From Buxus sempervirens (taxonomy: Eukaryota; Streptophyta; Magnoliopsida; Buxales; Buxaceae), in assembly GCA_947561395.2 (NCBI GenBank), contig OX387184.1:6324001-6388000 (forward strand): 64,000 bases of DNA, given 5' to 3'. Positions within the stretch are counted from its first letter, which is position 1; the number at the start of each line of letters is the position of its first letter. The notes beneath the pieces were generated by a model, which did no database searches, was not told the origin of the DNA, and saw only the letters and a program-made list of their open reading frames with translations. Below are positions 1 through 11,412 of the stretch, piece by piece. The position numbers and the translations under genes were made by a program.

Positions 1-1077
1 AGCAAGCCCAATTAGAATTGAGGGCCGCCTATTGGACAGACCCAAGTTCCAAGTTACCAACAGGTTGGGAAGGGGATTGGAAAATAGGAAGAAGGTTCGG
101 ATCGAAATCCACCCATACCCGACTAAAGGTCTTCTCCGGAACCTTTTGAACGGCACTGCTCGAGGACTGGACAGACTGATAGGCAAGTGGGGGCTCAAGG
201 CGAGGATCATGGAACTCGAGTAGGCCCTCGACCCTTGCGCCGACCCCAGGGGAGGACTGAGTTGCACCCTGGGATCGGGCTCAGTCGAGGAACTCGGCTG
301 GGAAGAACTCGGAAGGTTTGAATGACGCTTCTGAAGCGGGTTCCTCCTCCTCAGAGGATTCGCCCCAATGCTGAGGCTGTAGAGTCTGGAGTGAGTGTCA
401 TCACCTTCGCTAGTTTTCTCATCAAAAAAAGGATTAGCACAATTCACACTATCATGATCTATAAAACCACATGAAAAGCAAAGAGGTGGAAGGTACTCAT
501 ACTTAAAATCGATCCAAACCTTGTCATCATCTTTAATCTCGAAGAACATATCTGCATGGATGGGTTGATTGGTAGGAATAGAAATGCGAAGAGCAGGAAT
601 GTCCTTGATGGGTTTCAACTTCCAGCACCCTACCAATCGTGGCCGCCATCTTCTCGACAATCTTGTCCTCTCTAAACTTCAGAGGCAAGCTATGAATCTG
701 CATCCACATGGTGATGTTCTCAATTCTGGCGATCGCAGCCTCCTTATCGCTCGAGATTTCCCTAAATCTCATGAGCTGACCATTGATAGTCCAGGGCTGG
801 GCTTCCACAATGAGAGCTTTGACAGCCTTATTCTTGAAACCGAGCAGGAAACGCGAATCTGAGATCTGGGAGATGGTGTTGACAACAACAGGTTTCCAAA
901 CCCTATTGATGAAGTTCTTTATCGTGTTAATGTGTATCATCGTCCCTGGCATTTCACAGACCAACAGGGAACCCCATTTCTCCTCGACCCTAGCTAAATC
1001 CTCGACAGAGGGCTTAAAAACTAGGTTGGGCCTGGGGGTATGAGAAGTTGTTTGAGTCTAAGAGAAAGGTCTTCCAT
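1..1077 (-). pseudogene. L1-type LINE ORF1 remnant (DUF4283 + CCHC zinc knuckle), cut by window edge
   Basis: The minus strand encodes a degraded ORF1 protein of a plant L1 LINE. A plausible start ATG is at 1077. A frame change near 1020 joins it to the long open stretch 964-533, which has the DUF4283 pattern: an RVWKP-type start, a GQLMRFRE strand, then MWMQIHSLPLKFRE and a GRVLEVE end. A second frame change near 620-630 leads into a CCHC_4 knuckle around 480-440 (YEYLPPLCFSCG followed by H and C). The same frame then stays open to base 1. ORF1 proteins bind LINE RNA. The frame shifts mean it is dead as it stands. ORF2 would lie to the left, outside the window. Confidence 0.72.
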
Positions 1078-2748
1078 TAAGACAAGCCAAATAGGACGAC
1101 GGCAAAAGGAAGCAAACCGAGGAGAGAGGCAGACGAGAACGAAGAGGGAGAAGGCCACAAAGGAATGGCACGTAGAGAGAACTGAGGAAAGTTGGGCTCG
1201 GAGAAACGGCAACAGACCGACTCAAAGGCGAGGCAAACGAACCACAGAACCTAGACCAGCAGCAGACTCCAAATCAGAGATGGGAGGGGAGCCGATTAGT
1301 CTTAGCCTTCCATGCGAGGACGCAAGCAAAGTTAAGAGACGAGAACCAGAGCTTAGAGCCAAAACTTTTTTTCTATCTGGATTCTTGTAGAGATTCGTGT
1401 ATTCAAAGCTTCCTTTGTGACTTTAGGCGATGCCCGTGAATTTGCAATAGCTGAAAAGGTCTGACGTCTTGATTGTTAATTTATTTCTACAAGTAAATAG
1501 AAACTGAATCTGGCTGTGTTGTGCTACTCTGCTTCGACCCTAATCATCGGATTTGAAGAATACACGACAGCCATTGATAAGAATGAAGTGCAATTATCAT
1601 GGCGGAGAATAAAATCGATCAAGTCAAGAAAAGCCATTACCAACAAAAAAAAAACTCAAGAAAAGCCAAACCACTACCAAGAATTGTTTAAACTAGATTT
1701 ACAAAAGATTATGTTAATCACATGCAATATACGCATGATTCATAAGGAAAAGAAAAAAGATGGAGCATTTACTAAACTAAATGCGACAATTGTATACCAC
1801 CATCTAGATTAGAAGGTGGCAGTTGTTAGTCAAGATGATCGCCCCTTAATACTCGCTAATTGAAGAGCCTGCGGCTATTGTTGAATTAAACATTTAAATT
1901 TGAGTTTAAAAAAGAAAAAAAAAAGTGATGACGCGGGGAAGTTAGAAAGAAAGATTAGATATCGTTATGATATAAACACAAATTACTAAAATATATATAT
2001 CAAAATAAGAGCTCTATTAAAAATATAATTCAAAATGGATTTTCCTTACACCTAAACGTAAGTAATCAATTATTTCCTAAAATAGTAAATCCTTTAATTT
2101 TGAAAGCCAAAACGATAGAATCTGACCGAAATCCGTCGTAATCACAGCAAAGTGGTCAGCTGTGATCTCCACTTCATTTCCAAGCAGAATACAAAATTCC
2201 AACCAATTCCGACTTTGTTTGTTAAAATGACATGATTGCCCTCAATTAGCAAAACAACAATGATCACCGATCTTGTCCTACATTAGATGATTTAGCCATG
2301 GTTGATAAAATTTGTCTCAGAAAAAAAAAAAACACCTTTGCCTTCGTTCTAGCGACCACGTGTAGAATAGAGAAAGCGGATGAGGGACTGTGCAGCCTCT
2401 ATCTATAATGTTATTTGAAATATATATAGGATGCCGTTCACTTATTGTTCATCCATTTTTTTAGTTTTTATTTTTTTGTGACCCTCATTGAATGGCACTC
2501 CTTCAATGTTGTAAATAAAAGTGTAGATACAGGTTGTGTACAGTCCACATTCCATAGAGAAAGGGCATGCATAGAAAGAGAAAAAGAGATAGGAAAGAGA
2601 GAGAATCTCAACTTTGATCAAACTCCTCACGATGCGACAAATTTTACTGATGATGAGTTGGCTATCAATCAAGTTTTTGGGAGAAGCTCCCCGAAGGGGA
2701 CTCACATCCCCTACAGTAAATGCTGTATACACCACTTCAAATTCAATG

Positions 2749-2749
<1 letters not shown>
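1078..2749. other. Probable LINE 5' leader then anonymous AT-rich spacer
   Basis: Up to about 1400 the minus strand is pyrimidine-rich and looks like the leader of the LINE ORF1. From 1400 to 2440 the DNA is AT-rich with homopolymer runs. I recognise no gene, RNA or repeat termini. Short reading frames here match nothing known to me. Confidence 0.4.

Positions 2750-2778
<29 letters not shown>
2750..2778. repeat. G29 homopolymer
   Basis: A run of 29 G on the plus strand. It creates the poly-Gly and poly-Pro stretches in overlapping reading frames, which I do not regard as genes. The exact length is vulnerable to sequencing error. Confidence 0.9.
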
Positions 2779-2780
<2 letters not shown>

Positions 2781-3028
2781 ACCATTTATTTGACGGACCC
2801 ACCATTCATTTGGGGGGCCCCACACACCAAATGTGAAGGACTGTCTACAGTGCGCTGTAGACGATGTCCATCCCCCCGAAGGTCCCAAAGGTTGGTCCCC
2901 ATATTCAACGCCTATGAAAGATGAAAAAAGAGAGTTGAAATGGTCTGCAATAGACTGCTATGCCAGAGCATGTCATTATCAATGTTTTCTATTGTTATAA
3001 ATGTTTCAAGTGGTAGATGAAAAAACAT

Positions 3029-4397
3029 GGGAAAATTTCAAATACAAACGTCTTTTAGAAAATTAATACAAAAAAAAAAACGTTGAAAAATCTTTCCTAC
3101 CGAACCCACCAACTTTTTAAAAGAATTTACAAAGTGGTTCACGGATACAATTGTAGTAATCGTAGGATACCATCTTATGCTTCGTGATTGTTCAACGACA
3201 AACTATTAGTATCCCTCGATTAATAGAATTGTATCCCACACGAATATAAATTATATCCACTGACTCATAGGATTGTATCCCATAACATAGATTAATTGAA
3301 ATTTAAAACCTCGATGAACATTTCGATTTCAATAAAGTTCATCGATTAATCGGAAAAATTAACAATCAACGGTCCATGCTTCATCGAAAATTGTGACATT
3401 AGGTGAGTCAAAGGATGAAAGTGCGATTAATCAAATTACTTGTGATTAATGGGGATGTATGCGATTAATCGAAAGTTGTTGATACTGGTATATAGGTGAT
3501 ACCGGTATCACTTGTATACCGCTACCACGTGTATAGATCGTTAATATTTCTGATTAATCGATGAATTTTATTGAAATCGAAATGTTCATCGAAGCTTTAA
3601 ATTTCAATTAATCGATGTCATGGGATAAAATCCTATGAATCAGTGGATACAATTTATATTCGTGTGTGATACAATTATAGTAATCGTAGGATACCATCTT
3701 ATGCTTCGTGATTGTTCAACGACAAACTATTAGTATCCCTCGATTAATAGAATTGTATCCCACACAAATATAAATTATATCCACTGATTTGTAGGATTGT
3801 ATCCCATGACATCGATTAATCGAAATTTAAAGCCTTCATGAACATTTCGATTTCAATAAAATTCATCGATTAATCGGAAATATTAACAATCAACGGTCCA
3901 TGTTTTATCGAAAATTATGCCATTAGGTGAGTCAAAGGATGAAAGTACGATTAATCAAATTACTTGTGATTAATGAGGATGTATGCAATTAATCGAAAGT
4001 TGTTGATACCGGTATACAGGTGATATCGGTATCACCTGTATACCGCTACCACGTGTATAGATCGTTAATATTTCCGATTAATCGATGAATTTTATTGAAA
4101 TCGAAATGTTCATTGAGGTTTTAAATTTCGATTAATCTATGTCATGGGATACAATCCTATGAATCAGTGGATACAATTTATATTCGTGTGGGATACAATT
4201 CTATTAATCGAGGGATACTAATAGTTTGTCGTTGAACAATCACGAAAGCATAAGATGGTATCCTACGATTACTACAATTGTATCCGTGAACCACTTTGTA
4301 AATTCTTTTAAAAATTTGGCGGGTTCGGTAGGAAAGACTTTTCAACGTTCTTTTTTGTATTAATTTTCTAAAAGACAGTCGTTTTAGTAATTTTCCC
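3029..4397. mobile_element. MULE-like fold-back element, built from two tandem copies of a near-palindrome
   Basis: The ends GGGAAAATTT... and ...AATTTTCCC are inverted copies that extend roughly 340 bp inward (3029-3370 against 4060-4397). They are flanked by near-identical 9-bp repeats, AAAAAACAT (3020-3028) and AGAAAACAT (4398-4406; 8 of 9 match), the duplication size of Mutator-like elements. Inside, a unit of about 530 bp (3141-3670) is repeated head to tail (3671-4200), and each unit is itself nearly palindromic. No transposase frame is present, so the element is non-autonomous. A related terminus lies at 23491-23598. Confidence 0.8.
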
Positions 4398-4406
4398 AGA
4401 AAACAT

Positions 4407-6319
4407 TAACCTTAAGATGGCCCATGACAACATCTCATTGCTTCAGCTATCTAATGTATTATTGTTTACACCCTATACAGACCGACAAATAAGAGGAAGC
4501 CACGTGGTATCCACATGGCCTACTTCAATTAGAAAGGCCATGCACGTAGGCCTTATTCATTCAGATAGGCCACGTAGGCACACACATAGGCCAAGAATTC
4601 AGTTAAAGCCCTATAAGCACATACGACAAGCTATTTTCAGATGTATTCAAGGGATCATACCGTCAGCCGTCAGAGAATAACCATCTACCCCTTGAGAAGT
4701 TAATAGTTGGAGATCGTGGCCGGATGGTTATCGTTCATGAATTGAAGAAGGCAGATGATTAACCTCTAAGAAGATCGTGCAAGAGTGGAACATTAAGCAA
4801 CCGTCAAAGATTGGCTATAAAAGGCACAAATTCGAAGAGCTCGATGACACAATCCAACCAACCGCAATCAGTTATCATAATATTATTCTGATCATTCGTG
4901 ATCTTTATCCCCGTCTCCTACACTGTAGCCAGAATGATAAACTAGGACTTTTCTCACTGCTTCCAGTCGCAGTGACACTCTAGGCCCCTGTTTACTCCGA
5001 TCGACGTCAGAACCCTGCCACCGGCAAGTAGGTTGAGGCCGCCCCTGACTCGTGATCCTGTACCCCGACTACGGCTACGGGATTCCGAGTAGCCGGTCTC
5101 GAGACCAACTTCAATCAAGCCAGGTGACTCATGTACTGTCGGTTAAATAGCAATCCTAGGTGGATCCACAGGTTTACTGTCTTAGCAACCACCCCCTAAT
5201 TCCGTCTCCTTGTACCCTATTCACGGTTATAAGGACAGGAAAGGCCGGTCCTGTTAATGTCAATGGCTTTCACTTTTTTGTTTATCTTTTTGAGGATCAT
5301 TTGTTGTAATCTACGGGCGGGTTTAATTCCGGCCGATTTTATAATAAAGAAGTTTCATGTCATTAGTTGCTTTCACTTTCAATCACTTACAAGAACCCAA
5401 ACGAAGACTAAACCCCTAGTCTTCATATTATCGCCTGACCGGTTTTATTACAGGTGACTTGCAGTACGACTGATCCGACCCCCGGTTTAGATTCGGAACA
5501 GGTGCCCGGGGTCAAGACCCGACCCGAAATCATTATATCAATCGATATTGGCACGCTCGCGCAAAGACACATCATCAATATCGTCAAGTGTCCACAGAGG
5601 CCAAATTTCAAAGGAACAATTATGTAATAAAAGCATTATGGACGACTTCGTACCAAAGACACTGTTAGAATGACGCTGAACTTTAATATGATGGAATCAG
5701 CTGCAATGCTGACGCTTGCGTACAACAGTAGAGCCCACGTTTTTTTATAGAAGAAGCGTATGAAAACCGTAACCATCCTTGGTCAAGATGGGTAGTTGAA
5801 CCAAATTCGAAAAAACAAAGAAAAATAAAATGATTTTTAAGGCTACCATTGTTGAGCTCGTCATGCTTTTGCACATTTGCCATCGAACTTTTAAACCAAA
5901 CAAACGATAAAAACTACAGCGGAAGTCGGAAGATGCACATTTGTAGAAATTGTTAATAAATCGGTTCAACCAATGCAACAAGGGATGTCCTTTTTCTTTC
6001 GAATATATATATGTTAAAGTGAATTAAATTAAAGCGAATCTTGAGAATAATTCCCAAGGTTCTAATCCTCCTTTTTAATGGTCATAAATAGTCCATTAAA
6101 ATGCTTAATGGATACGTACAGTATGCAGTTGACACACGTACCTTTTCCTAAATTAATTAATCTTGCGTTAACTACGTGGATACGTACAGTACGCAGTTGC
6201 ATCCTCTAATATACACATTGATTTCAACAGAATTTTCAAAATTAATTAAAGGTGCCAATTATAAAGCAAAGTTTTATTAAATTACAAAACCATGGAAACA
6301 AAGGTGCAGAAAAAAGACT
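4407..6319. other. Intergenic, possible old LTR remnant, no gene recognised
   Basis: A TATA box-like CTATAAAAGG at 4815-4824 follows a repeated ACGTGG/TAGGCC-rich stretch, and GC-rich sequence follows to about 5560. This resembles the promoter part of an LTR, but I found no paired TG...CA ends or target duplication. Short reading frames match nothing I know. A near-repeat containing GGATACGTACAGTA occurs at about 6110 and 6178. Confidence 0.3.
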
Positions 6320-6460
6320 TCTCAACAGTTCGTCTTCCCAACAGTTCGTCTTGAGACCGTACGTGATATTATTATTTGGATTCCATGCTTCTTGAGACCA
6401 TTGCGTTAACTATTTGGATTCCATGCTTCTTGAGACCGTACGTGATATTAGAGAGCAGCT
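6320..6460. repeat. Short tandem duplication in the 3' flank of the BAHD gene
   Basis: The phrases TTTGGATTCCATGCTTCTTG, AGACCGTACGTGATATTA and GTCTTCCCAACAGTTCG each recur two or three times just downstream of the stop codon. The corresponding 3' flank of the second BAHD copy near 17250-17310 has these phrases only once, so the expansion is specific to this copy. Confidence 0.6.
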
Positions 6461-7865
6461 CGTCTTCCCAACAGTTCGGACCATATCAGTTCTTGAAAGA
6501 TCTTCATAGCAGAAGCAGGAAGAGCCAGTGATAAGACTACATTCTCACTCCCCTTTCGGAGACGATGGTAAAAAGCGTCAGAATCGTTATATTTTTGAAA
6601 CATAGCCTGTGTAGGGGTTCCCCAACCAAAGTCAGCATCATACATAGGGAGCCTAGTGAGTTTAGTGATGTACCAAATATCGTTTAGTCTCAATACTTTT
6701 CTTTTTACTTCAAAGCCATCAATATATGATTGAACGTAAGACTCCGTCACAGACGCCAAATTGTCTTGCACCAATTTCACCGCAAATGGAAGTGGTTTCT
6801 GAAGTAATTCACCTGCGTTACAGTAGCAGCAGGGAAAGTAGATACCATTCCCAAAATAACCTTTAGGCAGAAATCCATTGAGTTTATGTCGCAGGTTGAC
6901 TGTAATACCAAGATAAACTCTTTTGTCTGGGTTCACTTTAAGTGCCTTAGTTCGGAGACGCCATGTCAAAGCTGTGATCAGTTCAAAATTTGTGGGAAGT
7001 TTGATGGATGGATCGGCACAAGCAATTGATCGCAATCGAGTTAACATTTCGGGATGGAAGCAAAATGAACCATATGCTATTTCATCCGATTTTGTTATCT
7101 CGATGTTTTCTCCTTCCTCAACCAGTTCTGGATGGGAGAACTCGATTTTTGGTGGTTGTCTAGGTTGAATAAAAGTTCTATCCAGAAAAGGTGGGTGTGT
7201 CAACTTTATACCCCTGGTTGTTTCAGACCAACAGTTCATGAACATCCCTGTCGATTCTCCATCACTGATAATGTGGTTATGTACCATCCCAATAGTAAAT
7301 CCTCCACACCGGAACCTCGTCACCTGAAGATTAAAAGGAAAAATGTAAAAAATATCAGTAACATATATGAAGAAGCTACAGAACACGTGGATTGAAATAT
7401 TATGTTGTTGTTGATTACTTGCACAGTCAGCGTTGTCTCTTCCCCGGAGAAATGAAGAAGATTTAGTCGTGCAGGGTTAACGACTGTAATGTCTCCGATA
7501 ACTTCAATCCTATCATCGACGTAGGCTTCAACAAAAGGTACTCCTCCTCTTCCCTCAAATTTTACTACGAATCTCCCATTTGAGTCTTTGGAAACACGCC
7601 CCGTATAGGGATAAAACTCAACCAACACCTTGGCCAAGGCATCTTTTAGCAGATGAATGATGTTGTTATTTCTTCTGCTCTCGTCTCCCTTGAAGCTAAA
7701 CAACATGTTAACGAGGATATTGCCATTCTGATCAATATTCGAGAGAAAATAATTACTATCTGGAGTTTTCTTCGCAGGAGGGACTAAAACGGGTTGGGAC
7801 TTCTTTACTATATATGGCTCTTTTGGTGAGCATGCGTCCATTTTTGTACCAGAAAAAGTTGTCAT
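6448..7865 (-). CDS. BAHD-family acyltransferase, two exons, apparently functional
   Basis: Exons are 7865-7419 and 7323-6448, with a 95-bp GT-AG intron (7324-7418), giving 440 residues, the usual BAHD length. BAHD enzymes transfer acyl groups from CoA thioesters to alcohols or amines in the cytosol. The catalytic HxxxD motif is present as HIISD (H166, D170) and the structural DFGWG motif is intact (DADFGWG, near residue 375). The N-terminal SNIDQN and later RFRCGGF resemble the hydroxycinnamoyl/feruloyl-transferase side of the family, but substrate cannot be read from sequence. The start at 7865 is the first ATG in frame; M9 (MDACSPK) is an alternative shared with the second copy. It is the only intact member of a three-copy minus-strand cluster. 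Confidence 0.9.
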
Positions 7866-8386
7866 CGAGATCTCTCCCTGTGCAATGAAACAAAACTATG
7901 TTCAGACGCTTTTACTGTGAACACATTTTGTAATTATATGCGAGCTGTTTCATTTCGATCTCACACATGAACCGTAAATGATAACAAACGAGTGGATTAG
8001 AAATATTAGCACCGAAGCTATGCTGACGAGAGACCAAGCAAGCTCTGAGCATAAAGCTTGTTCAATTTCGGCCGGCAAACTTCCACCAATTACGAAGAAA
8101 AATGAAACGGAATCGATGGTGGCAGAAAAATCCCCTTCGATTTCGCCGGCACCGGCACTCTTTTGCTATATGCTGGTCGAAATGTTATGGATTTCGACGG
8201 CACGTGCGAGAAGTGCCGTCGAAATTGTCAGATTTCGCGTTGGCGTGCCGTCGCGAAATGAGTTAAAAAGGGAACAAAAAGGAGAGAGGAGACAAGAAGG
8301 GAGGAAAAGAATTAAAAAAAGGAAATGAGACGAGAGGGACGAAGGGAGGAGATAACAGTACAGGGAAAAAATTGGGAAAAGCGGAT
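7866..8386. other. Upstream region of the BAHD gene
   Basis: Probable promoter and leader of the minus-strand BAHD gene. No core promoter element stands out. It contains a perfect 13-bp inverted repeat (ATTTCGACGGCAC at 8191-8203, complement at 8213-8225) with a 9-base loop. A diverged relative of this palindrome occurs near 62796-62826, so it is probably a small mobile repeat. Confidence 0.4.
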
Positions 8387-8435
8387 ACTTACTTGGTGTG
8401 CCCTCTTCTTCTCTTCTGTAGTCATCGGTGACGAG
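8387..8435. repeat. Direct repeat copy 1, possible duplicated 5' exon of the BAHD locus
   Basis: About 49 bp that recurs at 9537-9585 with few differences (shared core GCCCTCTTCTTCTCTT and GTCATCGGTGACGA). On the minus strand both copies read into a GTAAGTA splice donor-like sequence. Confidence 0.55.
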
Positions 8436-8666
8436 GAAGAACGCTTATAGATGAAGAGCCTTCCTGTAAATAAATCTTTATATTTATACTACTCTAAATA
8501 TAAAGATATTTGTGGACGTATAAATCTTTATATTTAAATGAATCCGGTGTTCTCATGATACCGGTGACTGGGATGGGGTTTGGGTGCGTCGGCACCTACT
8601 GACATGGTAGACATCCGTACGTTTCACGCTCTCCTAATACAAGAAAAAGCTGGGGAAGGTGGTTAC

Positions 8667-9530
8667 GAGCCCGCATCTTCTGTCTCTAACAGCTTAACGA
8701 ATGGTATTACGGATTTTTCCGTGACGACATGCGTCCTAATCGTTTTAAAATCAGAATAAACGTTAACGTCTTAGGTAACGTAACGTTAGTCGACGAAAAA
8801 CCATCCCGCATTCGAACATGATTACAAAACCACCGATCGAATACGGCGAATTCACGAACGAGGGTAATGTAAATAGGTATGGATTCAGTTTTGAAGCCTT
8901 TCATGACTGCTTCTGAGAGATTGGGAGACAATGTGAGAGCTTGTTCGATGAATCCTGACATAGAAGGAGTGATGCTCAAACCAAAAATCTATTAACGAAC
9001 ATTTTCGAAGGAGTGACCGGGATCTGGGTCGATGAAATGGGCATTGTCGGTGAAACAGACGGATTGGGATTGCAGAATCTTGGTAGACACTGGATTGCAC
9101 TCTTTTCCCTTGATGCCATTGATCAAGGGATTGACAGATCTCTTCATTCATCTAAGCATGTGATCAAAAGATCGGTTCTCCTTAACCAAGGCTACAATGT
9201 TTTTGATGAGTTGTTAGACTGTAAAGGCAAAATGGGTTGATTCAAAAATAAAGGAGAATACAAGGAGGAGGAAGAAAGTGCAGAAAAATGGAAAATGTTT
9301 CATCTTGAACTTTCCCATGCTCGATGATGAAGAGATAGATATGCAAACAGGTTTGTCGTGTCCAATTTGGGGTTTTCAGAATCACGTTCGAACGCGGCTC
9401 GAACGACACAGAACGGATGCCGTTGCCGTTGAAAAACTAACGAGAGGACAGAGGGGAGCGAGACGCGTGTCATGCATCGCGCGCACGCTACACCATCGGT
9501 TATACTAATGGAGACAGAAGATGCGGGCTC
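8667..9530. mobile_element. Pack-MULE carrying a phospholipase C gene fragment
   Basis: The 864-bp element begins with GAGCCCGCATCTTCTGTCTC, and the exact reverse complement closes it. The terminal repeat continues imperfectly to about 45 bp. It is flanked by a perfect 9-bp direct repeat GGTGGTTAC (8658-8666 and 9531-9539), the hallmark of Mutator-like insertion. It encodes no transposase. Its cargo is a piece of a non-specific phospholipase C gene on the minus strand, which makes it a Pack-MULE. Confidence 0.9.
8827..9207 (-). pseudogene. Non-specific phospholipase C (NPC) fragment, captured
   Basis: Two blocks in different minus-strand frames match plant NPC (phosphoesterase family). The first, 9207-9004, reads KNIVALVKENRSFDHML, then NPLINGIKGKECNPVSTK and DPDPGHSFENVR, with one in-frame stop. 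The second, 8979-8827, reads MSGFIEQA, NLSEAVMKGF and REFAVFDRWF. ENRSFDHM is the conserved N-terminal motif of this family. Only the N-terminal third is present and it is broken by stops and a frame change, so it cannot make an enzyme. It lies wholly inside the Pack-MULE. A splice acceptor-like TTTACAG just upstream suggests capture of genomic DNA, not cDNA. Confidence 0.85.
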
Positions 9531-9536
9531 GGTGGT

Positions 9537-9585
9537 TACTTACCTTGTCTGCCCTCTTCTTCTCTTTACAGGTCATCGGTGACGA
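9537..9585. repeat. Direct repeat copy 2, matching 8387-8435
   Basis: Second copy of the possible 5' exon. It abuts and partly overlaps the right-hand Pack-MULE target duplication. On the minus strand it ends in AAG then GTAAGTAACC, a good splice donor. Confidence 0.55.
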
Positions 9586-10045
9586 TGAATACTGCGGATC
9601 CTAAGTAGATTTAACGATTTTGTGTGAAGAGACTTTCCCTTTTTTTTGTTGGTAGCTGTTTCGCTGACTGTGGGACCAACGTCGGTGATGCTTATGCTTC
9701 TTCCGATCGCCAGCTTTCTGCCCGTCTTATCCTCAAATGATATATAACTAGAACCGGACACGAGGGAAGATCGGCCCGGTTCAACCACGTCTCTGGACGA
9801 ACACCTTGTCTATCGGGTGGGGTGGGGTGGGGTGAGGCGTCTTGGTTGGTAGGTAGGGCTCCCACTCGAACTTCTCTCGGTATTTATGGAAACACCCATT
9901 ATGGTCATCCCTCCGGTCCCAAATCCCCGCATTAAATTTAGGAGTTTTCTTGTGACATCCTCTGGTGTGGTGCGTCGACAGTTTTACACTTAGGATCCGT
10001 TGATACTTATCTTTCAAACCAATTTAGGCCTACGCGTCTCTCTTA
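9586..10045. other. Spacer, no gene recognised
   Basis: Mixed-composition DNA with a GGGTGGGGTGGGGTG tract near 9817. Minus-strand reading frames here match nothing I know. Confidence 0.3.
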
Positions 10046-11412
10046 GAGGGTGTTTGGTAACGTTTTTGAACACAGTTTTTCTGTTTTTAAACACAAAAAA
10101 CCAAAAACTCGTTTGGTATTGTTAGTTTCCAAATCATTTTTCAGAAAAACGATTCAAAAATAGCCCCGATTTTTAAAACCGAAAATTTTGGTTTTTAAAA
10201 ACGACGAACCGTTTTTATCTTCAATGGCATTTTTGTAATACCCTTTTCGTTCTCGCTTTGATACGTAACCTATCACTGTGTCTATCTTCTTCGCAAGACT
10301 TTCTCTTCCTCGTAAGCAAAACAAAAACAAATCAGATAGATGAAAACCAAGCCGGTCATCATTATCACCGGCAACGCCTCCACCACCACCAACGAAGAAG
10401 AGATCGAAAGGGCTTCGGACTGAGAGTCTGAGAGCCTGAAGTGGCTTAACGATGCTGTCATAAACAAGACGTACGAGACTGGAGATCGAAGGGGGTTTCT
10501 TCGGATTGAGAGCCTGAAGTCTCTCTTCTACGATTCCCATGCTTCGCTCACTGTATCTCAGAGTTCCTCAGACCTTCGACCAGAAAAACCACAATTCTCC
10601 CTCCCTGTCTCTCTCTCTATCTCTCACTCACTCTCTCTCTATTGTTTCTAGGGATTCTCTTTTGATTGATCCGAACAAGGCCGACGTGACGGAAGGAATT
10701 TCCATTTGAGACCGAAGCGGAAGAATAGTGTAAATAAGGTTGTCGTTGTCCGGACCTTGCTCTGCAATTTCTCATGTTAGGGTTCTTTGACTTCGTATTT
10801 CGTAGTAAGTTTTTGTGTCCATTAACTTTCTATTAATTGATTTGGACCGTATTTTGCTGTTATTTCCTTTTTTCGTTTTCGCTTTGCTTCATTGATTTTG
10901 ATCGCTGTTGTTTTTCTGTCCTTTGATTGGAGTAGTTTGCTGTAAGTGATCTTGAATGATCTTGAATTGAATGTTCTGAGCGGGAGATGTTTATGAGCGA
11001 TAAGGTTGTTGACTTGTTTTAGGTGTCGGAAGATGAGCGAGAGAATTTTTATTTTTGGTAATTAATGCTTAGAATGTAACTAGGGAAGGAGTTGATGGGA
11101 TTTATCCTTTGCAATTTATGATATGGAATTTTGATTTCCTTTTTTTTTTTTCATAGGAAATTTGTTATAGTTTAATAGGCATTAAGGTTGTATAGCAAAT
11201 TAGCAATGCATATTTGTTGATTTTGAAAATTTGAATCGTTTTTTTATTAATTGTTACCAAACAGGTTTCTTATCACCTGTTTTCAGAAACCCCAAAAAAC
11301 AGTGATTGTTACCAAATGGGTTTCTTGTCACTTGTTTTTAAAAACCCAAAAACAATTAGAACTGTTTTTAGTTTTCAAACTGTTTTTTAAAAAAACGTTA
11401 CCAAACGGCCTC
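10046..11412. mobile_element. PIF/Harbinger-like non-autonomous element
   Basis: The termini GAGGGTGTTTGGTAACGTTT and, reading inward from the right, GAGGCCGTTTGGTAACGTTT are inverted copies. A TTA trinucleotide sits outside both ends (10043-10045 and 11413-11415), the TWA-type duplication of PIF/Harbinger elements. Related GTTACCAAA motifs recur inside the right end near 11250 and 11310. No transposase is seen. The middle includes an unusually gene-like stretch at 10154-10540. Confidence 0.72.
10154..10540 (-). other. Unrecognised reading frame inside the PIF/Harbinger-like element
   Basis: A 128-codon minus-strand frame starting MGIVEERLQALNPKKPPSIS, with a glycine run and a hydrophobic end. 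The first 50 residues look like real protein (mixed composition, no low complexity) and could be a captured first exon. I do not recognise the family. Upstream on the same strand are CTCTCT-type runs like a plant 5' leader. It may equally be a chance frame. Confidence 0.25.

Noticed and set aside
1040..1390. 116-codon plus-strand basic protein
   Set aside because: Arg/Glu-rich translation of the complement of a pyrimidine-rich LINE leader.
2442..2924. Two overlapping frames of about 150 codons with poly-Gly or poly-Pro
   Set aside because: Both cross the G29 tract, with no family features or codon structure.
6923..7395. Plus-strand frames over the BAHD gene
   Set aside because: Shadows of the minus-strand coding exons.
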